From: a bacterium
GTDB lineage: Bacteria > Bacillota_I > Bacilli_A > RF39 > UBA660
Length of the DNA stretch: 55,150 nucleotides
NCBI GenBank assembly: GCA_019421005.1
Contig: JAHZGA010000004.1
Location: forward strand, 1-55,150
Direction: 5' to 3'
The notes beneath the pieces were generated by a model. The model did no database searches. It was not told the DNA's origin and worked only from the letters and a program-made list of their open reading frames with translations. Positions 17,424 to 25,711 of the stretch are shown piece after piece. The position numbers and the translations under genes were made by a program. Position 1 is the first letter of the stretch, and the number at the start of each line of letters is the position of its first letter.

Positions 17424-18086
17424 CTACTTTCTCTGCGCTTTTGTTAAAGCATCTTTTGCTGCTAATTGTTCAGCTTCTTTTTTACTGTGGGCTTTTCCAC
17501 ATCCATAAACTATATTATCAATTTTTACCTCAATTGTAAAGGTTTTATTATGAGCTGGTCCTTCTTCATCAACTACCACATATTCTAATCCTCGTCTATC
17601 TGTTTGAACAAACTCTTGTAATTTAGATTTATAATCGGTATTAACTTCAATTTGATGGCTCTCAATAATAGGAATTACATATTTATAGAAAAAATTTTTA
17701 ACTGGAAAAAATCCTAAATCTAAATAAATTGCTCCCATAAATGCTTCAAATACATCAGCAACAATTGCTTTTCGGTATTTACCACCGTTTTCATATTCGC
17801 CATGTCCAAGTTTAATATATTCATTTAAACCTAATTTTAAAGATAATTCATTTAAAGTATTTTCACATACATAATAAGAACGTAGTTTAGTCATATTTCC
17901 TTCATCATAAATTCTTTTTTTATATAAATACTCACTCATTAATAATTCTAAAACGGCATCTCCTAAATATTCTAATCTCTCATAACTTTTAACATTGTTT
18001 TCATTCGCATATGATGTATGAGTAAATGCTTGTTCATATAATTTTATTCTTTTTGGTTTTATATTAAATTTCTCAAGAATTTCCAT
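17424..18086 (-). CDS. rnc: Ribonuclease III
   Basis: Double-strand-specific endoribonuclease for rRNA and mRNA processing. The 220-residue protein has the signature ERLEYLGDAVLELL with catalytic acidic residues near position 40, the second acidic site in the KAIVADVFEAFMGAIYLD stretch, and a C-terminal double-stranded RNA-binding domain from about 150 (KSKLQEFVQ to HSKKEAEQLAAKDAL). GGTGG precedes the ATG. No acpP or smc is next to it, unlike many Firmicutes; yebC follows instead. Confidence 0.93.
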   Translation of the reverse strand: MEILEKFNIKPKRIKLYEQAFTHTSYANENNVKSYERLEYLGDAVLELLMSEYLYKKRIYDEGNMTKLRSYYVCENTLNELSLKLGLNEYIKLGHGEYENGGKYRKAIVADVFEAFMGAIYLDLGFFPVKNFFYKYVIPIIESHQIEVNTDYKSKLQEFVQTDRRGLEYVVVDEEGPAHNKTFTIEVKIDNIVYGCGKAHSKKEAEQLAAKDALTKAQRK

Positions 18087-18109
18087 ATATTTTCCACCAC
18101 CCTGTAAAC

Positions 18110-18118
18110 ATTATATCA
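18110..18118 (-). promoter_or_regulatory. Extended -10 of the rnc-yebC operon
   Basis: TGATATAAT on the minus strand, 24 bases before the rnc start; no clear -35. Confidence 0.5.
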
Positions 18119-18145
18119 AAATTTTTAATGTTTATTAATATATAT

Positions 18146-18174
18146 TTTACTTTTTTTGTAATTTATCGTATAAT
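18146..18174 (+). promoter_or_regulatory. Sigma-A promoter of yidD
   Basis: TTTACT (18146-18151), 17-nt spacer, TATAAT (18169-18174), leaving a leader of only about eight bases. No convincing Shine-Dalgarno precedes the yidD ATG, so translation may start on an almost leaderless mRNA. Confidence 0.65.
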
Positions 18175-18188
18175 TATAAAGATGATAT

Positions 18189-18425
18189 ATGAAATATTTT
18201 TTAGTTAAACTTATAAAAATCTATCAAAAAATTCCCGGACCATTTCACAACAGTTGTCGTTTTATCCCAACTTGTTCTAATTATGGAATTGAAGCTATTA
18301 TGAAATATGGTGCTTTAAAAGGAAGTTTTTTAACGATTAAAAGGATTTTAAGATGTAACCCATTTTGTAAAGTTGGTTATGATCCAGTACCACAAAGGAG
18401 GAATAATTTTGAAAAAAATATTTAG
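18189..18425 (+). CDS. yidD: Membrane protein insertion efficiency factor YidD
   Basis: Small (78-residue) YidD protein, thought to help YidC insert membrane proteins. The hallmark is CRFIPTCSNY, with a basic amphipathic N-terminus (KLIKIYQK) and a GP turn before it, and RILRCNPFCKVGYDPVP in the second half. Its end overlaps the next gene by 17 nt. It is usually near rnpA/yidC at the replication origin; here it is separated and paired with a lipoprotein gene, a less common context. Confidence 0.92.
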   Translation: MKYFLVKLIKIYQKIPGPFHNSCRFIPTCSNYGIEAIMKYGALKGSFLTIKRILRCNPFCKVGYDPVPQRRNNFEKNI

Positions 18426-19275
18426 TTTGTTATTATTAATTACAATTTTATTTAGTTTAAGTGGATGTTTTAAACAAGATAGTTTTGAAGATGTGACTAT
18501 ATATACAACAACATATCCAATTGAGTATATTACTAATCGTTTATATGGTGAACATAGTACTATTAAAAGTATTTATCCAGATGGAATAGATGTTAATAAA
18601 TTTTCATTAACAAATAAACAAATCGAAGATTATAGCAATGCCAATTTATATATTTTTAATGGTCTTAGTAAAGAAAAAGATTATGTTGTACCTTTAGTAA
18701 ACTATAATGATAATATTAAAATCATTGATACAACCTTAAGTATGGAATATACTTACGGTATGGAAGAATTATGGTTAAGTCCATCTAACTTATTAATGAT
18801 GGCCAAAAACATTGATAGCGGATTTAATGAATATGTTGAAAACTATTATCTTAAAGATGAAATTAGTAATAACTATGAACAGTTAAAAGTTGATCTTTCT
18901 AAATTAGATGTAAAATTAAGATTAATTGCTGATAGTTCAGATAATAAAACAATTGTTGTTGGTAATAAAGTGTTTAAATTTTTAGAAAAATATGGATTTA
19001 ATGTTATTTCTTTAGATGAAAAAGATAACATTAGTGATAAAACAATTAATGAAGTACACGATTTAATTGTTAATAGTCAAATAAACTATATATTTGTTAA
19101 AAAAGGTTCTGAATTAAATGAAACTGTACAATATTTTAAAAATAATTACAACATTGAAATTTTAGAGCTTCATCCATTAACTAATATTAGTGAAAGCGAC
19201 CGTGATAATAAAGAAGATTACTTCACTTTAATGAATAAAAATATTGATATTTTAAAACAAGAATTATATAATTAA
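18409..19275 (+). CDS. ZnuA-fold lipoprotein without the usual metal ligands
   Basis: A 288-residue lipoprotein (lipobox LFSLSGC, Cys20) with the layout of cluster A-I metal-binding proteins: TTYPIEYI, a long helix, WLSPSNLLMMAKNI, and ILELHPL near the end. The three histidines that bind zinc or manganese in the family are not present: the DPH-type site reads GIDVNKF (Asn63), the HxWLDP site reads EELWLSP (Glu120), and the third reads VVGNKVFKFLEKYG (Asn186). There is no ABC permease or ATPase next to it. The TTG start follows AGGAGG by seven bases inside yidD. It may have lost metal binding or bind another ligand. Confidence 0.72.
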   Translation: MKKIFSLLLLITILFSLSGCFKQDSFEDVTIYTTTYPIEYITNRLYGEHSTIKSIYPDGIDVNKFSLTNKQIEDYSNANLYIFNGLSKEKDYVVPLVNYNDNIKIIDTTLSMEYTYGMEELWLSPSNLLMMAKNIDSGFNEYVENYYLKDEISNNYEQLKVDLSKLDVKLRLIADSSDNKTIVVGNKVFKFLEKYGFNVISLDEKDNISDKTINEVHDLIVNSQINYIFVKKGSELNETVQYFKNNYNIEILELHPLTNISESDRDNKEDYFTLMNKNIDILKQELYN

Positions 19276-19305
19276 AAAACAAGATCATTATAAAATCTTG
19301 TTTTT
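19275..19305. terminator. Bidirectional terminator
   Basis: AAAAACAAGAT and ATCTTGTTTTT form an 11-bp stem with a 9-nt loop between convergent genes; T-runs lie on both sides. Confidence 0.85.
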
Positions 19306-19563
19306 TTATTCATTAACAGTATTATTGTTAGTATCAGTATCATTGTTATCTCTATTGTTATCTGTTGTATCACGGTCAATAGTAGTATCATTTTGATCAT
19401 TATCAAGTGTATCTTCTATTTCATCACCAGTTCGATCAATAGTATCCTCTGCTCTATCTTTAGCTTTATCAGCATCACTGGTTACTGTATTATTAGTTGC
19501 ATTACAACCAGCAAAAAAACCTAACATTAAAGCAATTGTTGCAATTGAAATAATCTTTTTCAT
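19306..19563 (-). CDS. Small Asp/Asn/Thr-rich lipoprotein
   Basis: An 85-residue protein beginning MKKIISIATIALMLGFFAGC: signal peptide with lipobox ending at Cys20. The mature part is very acidic, with the helical-looking DKAKDRAEDTIDRTGDEIED and a disordered tail of Asp, Asn and Thr (about 55-85). It probably sits as a flexible chain on the outer membrane face. I use the ATG at 19563 because AAAGGATG lies before it. No family recognised; low-complexity tails of this kind are common and change quickly. Confidence 0.65.
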   Translation of the reverse strand: MKKIISIATIALMLGFFAGCNATNNTVTSDADKAKDRAEDTIDRTGDEIEDTLDNDQNDTTIDRDTTDNNRDNNDTDTNNNTVNE

Positions 19564-19652
19564 TTTATCATCCTTTCTATTTGTATTCATAAATATTATG
19601 ACATTTTTTTCTATAATTTATACCAATTGAAAATTTTTAATTTATGGAAATT

Positions 19653-19683
19653 AAAAAAACTCAAAAATTTTAATAATTTTGAG
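19653..19683 (-). terminator. Terminator after rubrerythrin
   Basis: CTCAAAA pairs with TTTTGAG across the stop codon, followed by seven T on the minus strand. Confidence 0.7.
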
Positions 19684-20209
19684 CTTTTAATTCAAAAAAT
19701 GATTTTGGATGATTACAAACTGGACAAACTAAAGGTGCAGATGTTCCAAAGTGAACATGACCACAATTGCGACAAATCCACATTTCTTCATTCGGTTTAT
19801 TAAATACTTGTTCGTTTTTTACATTTACTAATAAAGCACGATATCTATCTTCATGATTTTTTTCAATTTTTCCTACTGCTTCAAATTTTTGAGCAATTTC
19901 TTCAAATCCTTCTTCTTTAGCAATTTTTGCAAATTCTTTATACATATCTGTCCATTCAAAGTTTTCACCATTTGCAGCATCTAGTAAATTTTCTTCTGTT
20001 GATGGTACTTCACCACCATTTAGATATTTAAACCACATTTTAGCATGTTCTTTTTCATTATTAGCAGTTTCTTCAAAAATAGATGCTATTTGTTCAAATC
20101 CTTCTTTTTTAGCTTTTGAAGCATAATAAGTATATTTATTTCTTGCTTGACTTTCTCCTGCAAAAGCTTTTAATAAATTTTCTTCTGTTTTACTACCTTT
20201 TAATTCCAT
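19670..20209 (-). CDS. rbr: Rubrerythrin
   Basis: Peroxide-scavenging protein of anaerobes, reducing hydrogen peroxide at a diiron site with electrons from its rubredoxin domain. The 179 residues comprise an N-terminal four-helix bundle with the iron ligands in FAGESQARNKY, EETANNEKEHAKMW and a second half EKNHEDRYR, and a C-terminal rubredoxin domain with CRNCGHVH and CPVCNHP. GGGAGG precedes the ATG and a good promoter stands alone in front, so it is a single-gene unit. It supports an anaerobic lifestyle, with PFOR as another sign. Confidence 0.94.
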   Translation of the reverse strand: MELKGSKTEENLLKAFAGESQARNKYTYYASKAKKEGFEQIASIFEETANNEKEHAKMWFKYLNGGEVPSTEENLLDAANGENFEWTDMYKEFAKIAKEEGFEEIAQKFEAVGKIEKNHEDRYRALLVNVKNEQVFNKPNEEMWICRNCGHVHFGTSAPLVCPVCNHPKSFFELKAQNY

Positions 20210-20227
20210 AACTTACCTCCCAATTTA

Positions 20228-20256
20228 AGTATATCTAATTAATTACAGATTGTCAA
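20228..20256 (-). promoter_or_regulatory. Sigma-A promoter of rbr
   Basis: TTGACA (20251-20256), 17-nt spacer, TATACT (20228-20233) on the minus strand. No PerR box of the TTATAATNATTATAA type was seen. Confidence 0.75.
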
Positions 20257-20330
20257 CTAAACATTCAGTAATTTTTATTACTTAAATATATGCTAAAATG
20301 AAAATTTTTTTATAATTTTTTTTAAAATAA

Positions 20331-20359
20331 TTGACATAATTACAAATATAGGATAAAAT
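20331..20359 (+). promoter_or_regulatory. Promoter of tRNA-Ser
   Basis: TTGACA (20331-20336), 17-nt spacer, TAAAAT (20354-20359), 14 bases before the mature tRNA. Confidence 0.8.
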
Positions 20360-20373
20360 TATATATAGGCGAT

Positions 20374-20464
20374 GGAGTAGTACTCAAGTGGCTGAAGAGG
20401 CGCCCCTGCTAAGGGTGTAGGTCGGGCAACTGGCGCGAGAGTTCAAATCTCTCCTACTCCGCCA
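20374..20464 (+). tRNA. tRNA-Ser (anticodon GCU)
   Basis: Acceptor stem GGAGTAG pairs with CTACTCC, followed by discriminator G and an encoded CCA. The anticodon loop is CTGCTAA on the stem CGCCC/GGGTG, giving GCU, which reads AGC and AGU. A long variable arm follows, as expected for serine tRNA, and the T loop reads GTTCAAATC. It stands alone with its own promoter and terminator. Confidence 0.95.
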
Positions 20465-20475
20465 TTAAGAATTTT

Positions 20476-20499
20476 AAAACGAGTTAATACTCGTTTTTT
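20476..20499. terminator. Terminator after tRNA-Ser
   Basis: AAAACGAG-TTAATA-CTCGTTTT plus T-run on the plus strand; it also overlaps the end of the convergent HAD gene and can serve both. Confidence 0.85.
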
Positions 20500-21157
20500 A
20501 TATTATCTTTTTTATTAATTCAGCTAGCGAACTAACTTTTCCTAAACTAATATTTTCTAATAATTCACTAGAATTTTCAACACAGTAACCATTAAACATT
20601 TCATTCATTGATATATCATTAACATTATCTCCTATTGTATATATTGATTTTTTTAGCCAATTATTTTTATCAGCTAAAAATTTAATAGCTTCTCCTTTAG
20701 AGGTATTAACATCATTAATATTTATCCATAAATTACTTAAGTAACCTTTTAAACAACTTTTTTTAGTAATTTCATTTAATACTTTATTTGCTTTTTTAAA
20801 ATCATAATATCTAATATCTATTTTATTAATATTATTATAATCATTAGTAACGTTTCTTCCATCATTTAAATAAATTTCTAAATCTTTATATTTTTCATAA
20901 ACTTCTTTTCCTACTAACTTATCAATATTTTTTTGATAAATTATATTTAAGTTTTTATCAAATATAATAGCACCGTCATTACAAATTAAATAATCAAAAT
21001 AGTTATTTTTTAAAACTTTAAATAAACTATCTAAATTTCTTCCCGTAGCAATTATAAAAATGTTATTTTTTTCTCTAAATTTTTTTACCATTTCAATATT
21101 TTCTTGATAATTTTCATCATAAAAAGTTCTATCAAAATCACTCACTAATATCTTCAT
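20498..21157 (-). CDS. HAD-family hydrolase, Cof type
   Basis: A 219-residue HAD phosphatase. Motif I is SDFDRTFYD (nucleophile Asp7, acid Asp9), motif II is IIATGRN, and the last motif is GDNVNDISM. The Cof/type IIB cap lies between. Such enzymes dephosphorylate sugar phosphates or flavin-type small molecules in the cytosol; substrate cannot be read. It is short for the family (usually 260-280), with a small cap. Lone gene between tRNA-Ser and a small protein. Confidence 0.85.
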   Translation of the reverse strand: MKILVSDFDRTFYDENYQENIEMVKKFREKNNIFIIATGRNLDSLFKVLKNNYFDYLICNDGAIIFDKNLNIIYQKNIDKLVGKEVYEKYKDLEIYLNDGRNVTNDYNNINKIDIRYYDFKKANKVLNEITKKSCLKGYLSNLWININDVNTSKGEAIKFLADKNNWLKKSIYTIGDNVNDISMNEMFNGYCVENSSELLENISLGKVSSLAELIKKII

Positions 21158-21212
21158 TAAATCATACCTTCTTTAATTTATTATATCAATATCTATTTAA
21201 ATAAACAAGTAT

Positions 21213-21242
21213 TAAAAAGAAATAGATTTTAAAAATCTATTT
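21213..21242 (-). terminator. Hairpin at the end of the 47-aa gene
   Basis: AAATAGATTT pairs with AAATCTATTT, overlapping the stop codon, then a T-rich run on the minus strand. Confidence 0.6.
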
Positions 21243-21380
21243 CATCATATCTTCTATTTTTTTTCCTGCTTGTTCGATCTTTTCATCGATTTTTTCTTTT
21301 ACTGGTTCATTATATTTTTGATATAATAAAACTGCTCCGGCACCCATAGCCATCAATGCGACTCCTTTTGCCATTTTCAT
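21237..21380 (-). CDS. 47-residue single-pass membrane protein
   Basis: A small gene: MKMAKGVALMAMGAGAVLLY is one hydrophobic helix, followed by a charged amphipathic helix with two repeats (KEKIDEKIEQ, then GKKIEDMMK). A full AGGAAGGTGATAAA ribosome site precedes the ATG and a hairpin terminator follows the stop, so it is likely real. The layout resembles small YtxH-like membrane-anchored proteins but is too short for firm assignment. It lies alone between a HAD hydrolase and recD2. Confidence 0.65.
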   Translation of the reverse strand: MKMAKGVALMAMGAGAVLLYQKYNEPVKEKIDEKIEQAGKKIEDMMK

Positions 21381-21447
21381 TTTATCACCTTCCTAGAAAA
21401 TATGAGTTGTATGCCATACATTAATATTATTAATAATTTTTTTAAAA

Positions 21448-23649
21448 TTATTCAAATTTATTTAATCTTTCGTTTAAACTTGTTTTTCTTTTAAATTCAT
21501 TATTATTTTGAATAGCTTTAACAAAAGCATCAGGTTCACCTAATAATATTAATCTTTTTTTCGCACGAGTAATACCAGTATAAATTAATTTTCGATATAA
21601 CATTCTTTGATAGGTATGACAAATTGGAATAATAACTGTATCAAATTCACTTCCTTGTGATTTATGAATAGAGATAATATATCCATGTTTTATTTTGTTA
21701 AAATCTTTAGGTTTATATTTAACTATATGACCATCAAAATCAACTTCTATTTCATTTTTAGAACTTTGAGATAAACTAGCAGGTATTATTGTTTTTATTA
21801 TTCCTATATCTCCATTATAAATATTTTCATCGGGCATATTAACTAATTGTAAAATTTTATCATTTTCTCTAAAAATAATATCTCCATAATGGATTTCTAA
21901 TTTTTCAGCTGAACTAGGATTAAATATAGTTTGTAATTCTTTATTTAAATTATCAATTCCATTTATACCAGCATACATTGGAGCCATTACTTGAAGTTTT
22001 TTATAATCAAATCCCCTTTCTTTTATTTGTTTACAAATAATTTTTAAGTTATTTCTTATATTATCAGATTTACAAGTTAAAAATTTATAATCACTTCTAG
22101 GTTCTAAAAAGTTTTCACTTAAATCATTATCTTTAATTTCCGTTGCTAAAGAAGATATATATGAATCTTCTTTTTGTCTATATAGTAAATCTAATTGAAC
22201 AGTGTCAACAACATTACTTTCAATTAAATCTTTTAAAACTTGTCCAGGTCCAACAGAAGGTAATTGGTTATAATCCCCTACTAAAACAACTTTTATATTA
22301 TTAGTTAATCCTTTGAATAAATTTGCTAATAAAGGTGTATCTATCATACTAACTTCATCAATTATAACTAAATTACTATAATCTTTATTATATTCATTAA
22401 TTGAAAAAGTATTATTTTCTTTATCCCATTTTAAAAATCTATGAATTGTTTTAGCTGGTAATAAAGTAGCTTCGCTCATTCTTTTACTTGCTCTTCCAGT
22501 AGGTGCGAGTAAAGCAATTTTTTCTTCCATTTGTTCATAATCTAGTTTATTTATTTGTCCATATAAATTAGTAATAGCTTTTATAATAGTAGTTTTACCT
22601 GTTCCAGGTCCACCAGTAATAATTAAAATATTATTTTCTAAAGCTTTTATAATAGCTTCTTTTTGTTTTTCATTATAATTAACATTTGATTTTTTTTCAA
22701 TTTTTTCTAATTCTTCATTTAATTTTTTATATTTTGTTTTCTTTTGATTATTTAAATATTTTATTTTATTTACAATATAATCTTCATCTTCATATAAACC
22801 AGTTAAATAATATTTATCATCTTCTACTATTATTTTTCCATCATAAACTAAATTTTCAAAGTATTCATCATAATTTTCTATATCTAATTTTAAGTAATTG
22901 TTAACATTTTTTATAATGGTTTCTTTTTCTAAATAAATATCTCCACTTTTAAATGTTAATTGTTCCATTAAGTAAACAATACAAGCTTTAATTCTATTTT
23001 CATTGTTAAATTCAAGATTAATTTTTTTAGCTATTTCATCTACTTTTGAAAAGTTAATAGTTTCTACTTGTTCAATTAAGTCATATATATTATGTTCAAT
23101 TATTCTTGTTGTATCACTTTTATAAGTATTATATATACTAAAAGCATCTTGCATATTAAAACCTATTTCAGTTAGATAAACAGTTGTTTTGTGTCCTTCT
23201 TCGTTTTTAGATAAAATATTATAAATTAAATCAGCTTTTTTAGTTGATAATCCCGGTACTAAATCTAAATTAGCGCGGTTATCTATTATTTTATCTAAAG
23301 TTTCTTTTCCTAATGTTTGGACTATTTTTTCAGCTTGTTTTTGTCCTATTCCAGGAAATAAACTACTTGATAAAAATTCAATTATTCCCTCAACATTATC
23401 TGGTTTTATTTTTTCATAACTATTAACTTGATATTGAATTCCATATTTAGGATGTTCAACTAATTCACCATAGAAAAAATAGGTATCATCTTCATTTAAA
23501 TCACAGAAATATCCAGTAAAAGTTATTGTTTTATTTATAAAGTCTTTCATTTCATCATCATTAGTATCTCTTACTTTAAAAAGACCTATTGTATATCCTT
23601 GATCATTAGAATATATACTTTTGCGGTAATTCCCTCTTATAAAATTCAT
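21448..23649 (-). CDS. recD2: ATP-dependent RecD2-type DNA helicase
   Basis: A 733-residue SF1B 5'-3' helicase. N-terminal OB-like part and helix-hairpin-helix repeats (FPGIGQKQAEKIV, LVPGLSTKKADLIY) lead to the motor: motif I GGPGTGKTT, motif II VIIDEVSMID, a Q/GD motif in LVGDYNQLPSVGPGQ, then KSQGSEFDTV and the last motif YTGITRAKKRLIL. Firmicutes RecD2 acts outside RecBCD, in replication-fork and mismatch-repair support. Length fits the family. The start at 23649 has no obvious strong ribosome site (GGTGATGTA upstream). Confidence 0.93.
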   Translation of the reverse strand: MNFIRGNYRKSIYSNDQGYTIGLFKVRDTNDDEMKDFINKTITFTGYFCDLNEDDTYFFYGELVEHPKYGIQYQVNSYEKIKPDNVEGIIEFLSSSLFPGIGQKQAEKIVQTLGKETLDKIIDNRANLDLVPGLSTKKADLIYNILSKNEEGHKTTVYLTEIGFNMQDAFSIYNTYKSDTTRIIEHNIYDLIEQVETINFSKVDEIAKKINLEFNNENRIKACIVYLMEQLTFKSGDIYLEKETIIKNVNNYLKLDIENYDEYFENLVYDGKIIVEDDKYYLTGLYEDEDYIVNKIKYLNNQKKTKYKKLNEELEKIEKKSNVNYNEKQKEAIIKALENNILIITGGPGTGKTTIIKAITNLYGQINKLDYEQMEEKIALLAPTGRASKRMSEATLLPAKTIHRFLKWDKENNTFSINEYNKDYSNLVIIDEVSMIDTPLLANLFKGLTNNIKVVLVGDYNQLPSVGPGQVLKDLIESNVVDTVQLDLLYRQKEDSYISSLATEIKDNDLSENFLEPRSDYKFLTCKSDNIRNNLKIICKQIKERGFDYKKLQVMAPMYAGINGIDNLNKELQTIFNPSSAEKLEIHYGDIIFRENDKILQLVNMPDENIYNGDIGIIKTIIPASLSQSSKNEIEVDFDGHIVKYKPKDFNKIKHGYIISIHKSQGSEFDTVIIPICHTYQRMLYRKLIYTGITRAKKRLILLGEPDAFVKAIQNNNEFKRKTSLNERLNKFE

Positions 23650-23680
23650 ATTACATCACCATAAACATTATACTTTAGGT

Positions 23681-23712
23681 AAAAAAAAATTACAACTGTT
23701 TATTGTAATTTT
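23681..23712 (-). terminator. Terminator after the 195-aa gene
   Basis: AAAATTACAA pairs with TTGTAATTTT around a 7-nt loop, with a long T-run on the minus strand; it overlaps the stop codon. Confidence 0.8.
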
Positions 23713-24287
23713 AAGGTTTTAACTAAATCTTTAGTTGCATTTCTTTTTCTTTTATCAACTTTATATTCACTTATTATAATTTGATTATTTGCTTGTTTTA
23801 AGGAATTTTTAAATTCTGTGCTTGATAATAATAAATATAATTCATTTAAGACTTCATGAATTGGCATATTACTAGTTTTTTTAATAGTACTTTCATATAA
23901 ATTTAATAATATTTGTTCGTTTTTTTCAATATTTTCAACATTATTATCATGTGTATGAAAATTATATCTAATATCATATAAATTTTGGTCATTAATATTA
24001 CCTATTAAAAAGTTAATACTAGCATCATTATAGTAATTATTTATTCTATCATCATTTCCGAATAATGGTTCTTTATATTTATAATGGTTCATCATTATCA
24101 TGAAATCTTTATAGATAAAACATCTTGAATTAGCATATGATATATCTTTTCTTCCTTCTTCTATTTCATATCTAAAACTATCTTTACTAAATGATAAATC
24201 AAATTTATTTGGATCGCTAAACTCATATAGTTTATCAAAAAAAGCACTCATATATTCACATAAACAATCATTTTTTGTTTTTAACAT
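23700..24287 (-). CDS. Protein of unknown function
   Basis: A 195-residue soluble protein without recognisable motifs. It is rich in Asn, Tyr and Asp, has two cysteines close to the N-terminus (NDCLCEYM), a middle segment with HYKYKEPLFGNDDRINNYY and a mostly helical, basic C-terminus. The preferred ATG at 24287 is preceded by AGGTGG. Its terminator shows it is a separate unit between recD2 and the surface-protein gene. No signal peptide or membrane helix. Confidence 0.6.
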   Translation of the reverse strand: MLKTKNDCLCEYMSAFFDKLYEFSDPNKFDLSFSKDSFRYEIEEGRKDISYANSRCFIYKDFMIMMNHYKYKEPLFGNDDRINNYYNDASINFLIGNINDQNLYDIRYNFHTHDNNVENIEKNEQILLNLYESTIKKTSNMPIHEVLNELYLLLSSTEFKNSLKQANNQIIISEYKVDKRKRNATKDLVKTLKLQ

Positions 24288-24357
24288 ATTTCCACCTACC
24301 AATTTATAAGGGTATTATATTATAACACTTATAAATTGTCAATAGTTAATTTAATTG

Positions 24358-25587
24358 TTATTTAGTGATTGTTATAACTGGACGCAGACCGAAGGTGATG
24401 GCATCGCTAACATGGTCGTGGTCCAAACCGCCGCCAAAGTACACGTTCCAAGCCCCAGAGTAAGAATTACTGGCATAAGGCGAAGATGTCCAATATCCTC
24501 CTGTTCCACTAGCGGCTTTATTGCATCCATAACTTGTACAATTATATGTATAATCAAATAACCATGCATATTTACTTGTTCCAGTTCCTGATAATTCACT
24601 TCCTTCAAAATAGAAACTACTAGTTGATGATGCTGAACTCCAATTAGATTGACCATTTGTTGATGATGTTATACTCCATACTTCATCGGCTGTTATTAAT
24701 CTAGCTGTATTTTTTGCTTCGTTTGACCAACTTGATACATCACTTGCTAGCTTTTCATTTACTGTTCCTCCACTATTACTTCCACTTGAGTTCCATGCAA
24801 CTTTATATGTTGTATTATGGTCTAATAATAAATTCATTGTTTCATCATTACTTTCTATTACATACCATTTCATACAACCAGTTTTATTTTCATTTTGGCT
24901 ATTAGTTTCTACGTAATCTTTACAATTTAATTCATTACTTACTGGATTATAATATACTGCATTACTTACATCATATGTTTTTATTATCTCATCTGTTATA
25001 TCTGTATCTCCAACCTTATATTGTCCATATATTATTTGACCAAATATATCACTTATTGATACATCATTTGTTGGTAATTTACTCATGTTTTCTGATAAAC
25101 TTATTTTTATATATGCTTTTTTAGTTTCTTTGGCTTTTAATTCATCTCCTAATTTTATACTTGTATTATCTTGATATTTCATTTCAGTTATTAAATTACT
25201 CTTTACTAATTCCTCATCAGTTGTTTTATTTGTTCCACTTCCTGTATATGTAAACTTATTTTTATCTGGATTTGTTATACTTGTTACTTTGGCATCTATT
25301 GTTCCATCATTTACTATATCAAAGTTACATATTATATAATCTTTTGGAGCTTTTAATTTACTATTACTTAATTCTAATGTTGTTTTATTTTTAATTTCAA
25401 TATCTCCTGCTTCTGCATAGTTATATCCTGTACACTTGGCATTTTTAAAATTAATATTCCAACTATCTGCTGTTGCTCCTAATTTAGCTGAACCTGTAAT
25501 ATTTAAACTACTACTTAAGGCTGCATATCCTATTGATAACCCTAATATCATTACACTTAATATTATTATAATTACTTTCTTATTCAT
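24358..25587 (-). CDS. Secreted surface protein with lectin-like, possibly variable, C-terminus
   Basis: A 409-residue exported protein. N-terminus MNKKVIIIILSVMILGLSIGYAAL is a signal/anchor of the kind seen in TasA/pilin-like surface proteins of gut Bacilli, followed by SSLNITGSAKLG and a beta-rich domain (about 30-200). The second half has ARLITADEVWSI, SKYAWLF, GGYWTSSP, AWNVYFGGG and ends GLRPVITITK, the pattern of sulfatase-modifying/C-type-lectin folds used as ligand-binding displays. The last 40 codons change composition: GGC, GAC, CAC, AGC, GCC, ATC, ACC and TTC appear in a gene that otherwise uses A- or T-ending codons. AAAGGATG precedes the ATG. Role in adhesion is inferred. Confidence 0.75.
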   Translation of the reverse strand: MNKKVIIIILSVMILGLSIGYAALSSSLNITGSAKLGATADSWNINFKNAKCTGYNYAEAGDIEIKNKTTLELSNSKLKAPKDYIICNFDIVNDGTIDAKVTSITNPDKNKFTYTGSGTNKTTDEELVKSNLITEMKYQDNTSIKLGDELKAKETKKAYIKISLSENMSKLPTNDVSISDIFGQIIYGQYKVGDTDITDEIIKTYDVSNAVYYNPVSNELNCKDYVETNSQNENKTGCMKWYVIESNDETMNLLLDHNTTYKVAWNSSGSNSGGTVNEKLASDVSSWSNEAKNTARLITADEVWSITSSTNGQSNWSSASSTSSFYFEGSELSGTGTSKYAWLFDYTYNCTSYGCNKAASGTGGYWTSSPYASNSYSGAWNVYFGGGLDHDHVSDAITFGLRPVITITK

Positions 25588-25617
25588 ATATAATCATCCT
25601 TTCTTTTTTTAACCACA

Positions 25618-25650
25618 TAAAAGCCATAGTAAAAATTAATCTACTATGAC
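25618..25650 (-). terminator. Hairpin in the leader of the surface-protein gene
   Basis: CATAGTA pairs with TACTATG around a 10-nt loop; on the minus strand CTTTTA follows, so it could be a weak terminator or attenuator between the 25-aa frame and the surface-protein gene. Confidence 0.45.
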
Positions 25651-25687
25651 TTTATTAGATTTTCTTATTAGACAAATTTATTTCAGA

Positions 25688-25711
25688 ATAAAGTATATTA
25701 CTATACTTTAT
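25688..25711. other. Perfect 10-bp hairpin over the stop of the 25-aa frame
   Basis: ATAAAGTATA-TTAC-TATACTTTAT. No T-run follows on the minus strand, so it is not a simple terminator; it lies next to a G-rich run. Confidence 0.5.

Noticed and set aside
24358..25587. Template repeat or reverse transcriptase of a DGR inside the window
   Set aside because: No second AAC-rich copy and no reverse transcriptase motif (YxDD) were seen, so the DGR idea rests on the variable-like block only.
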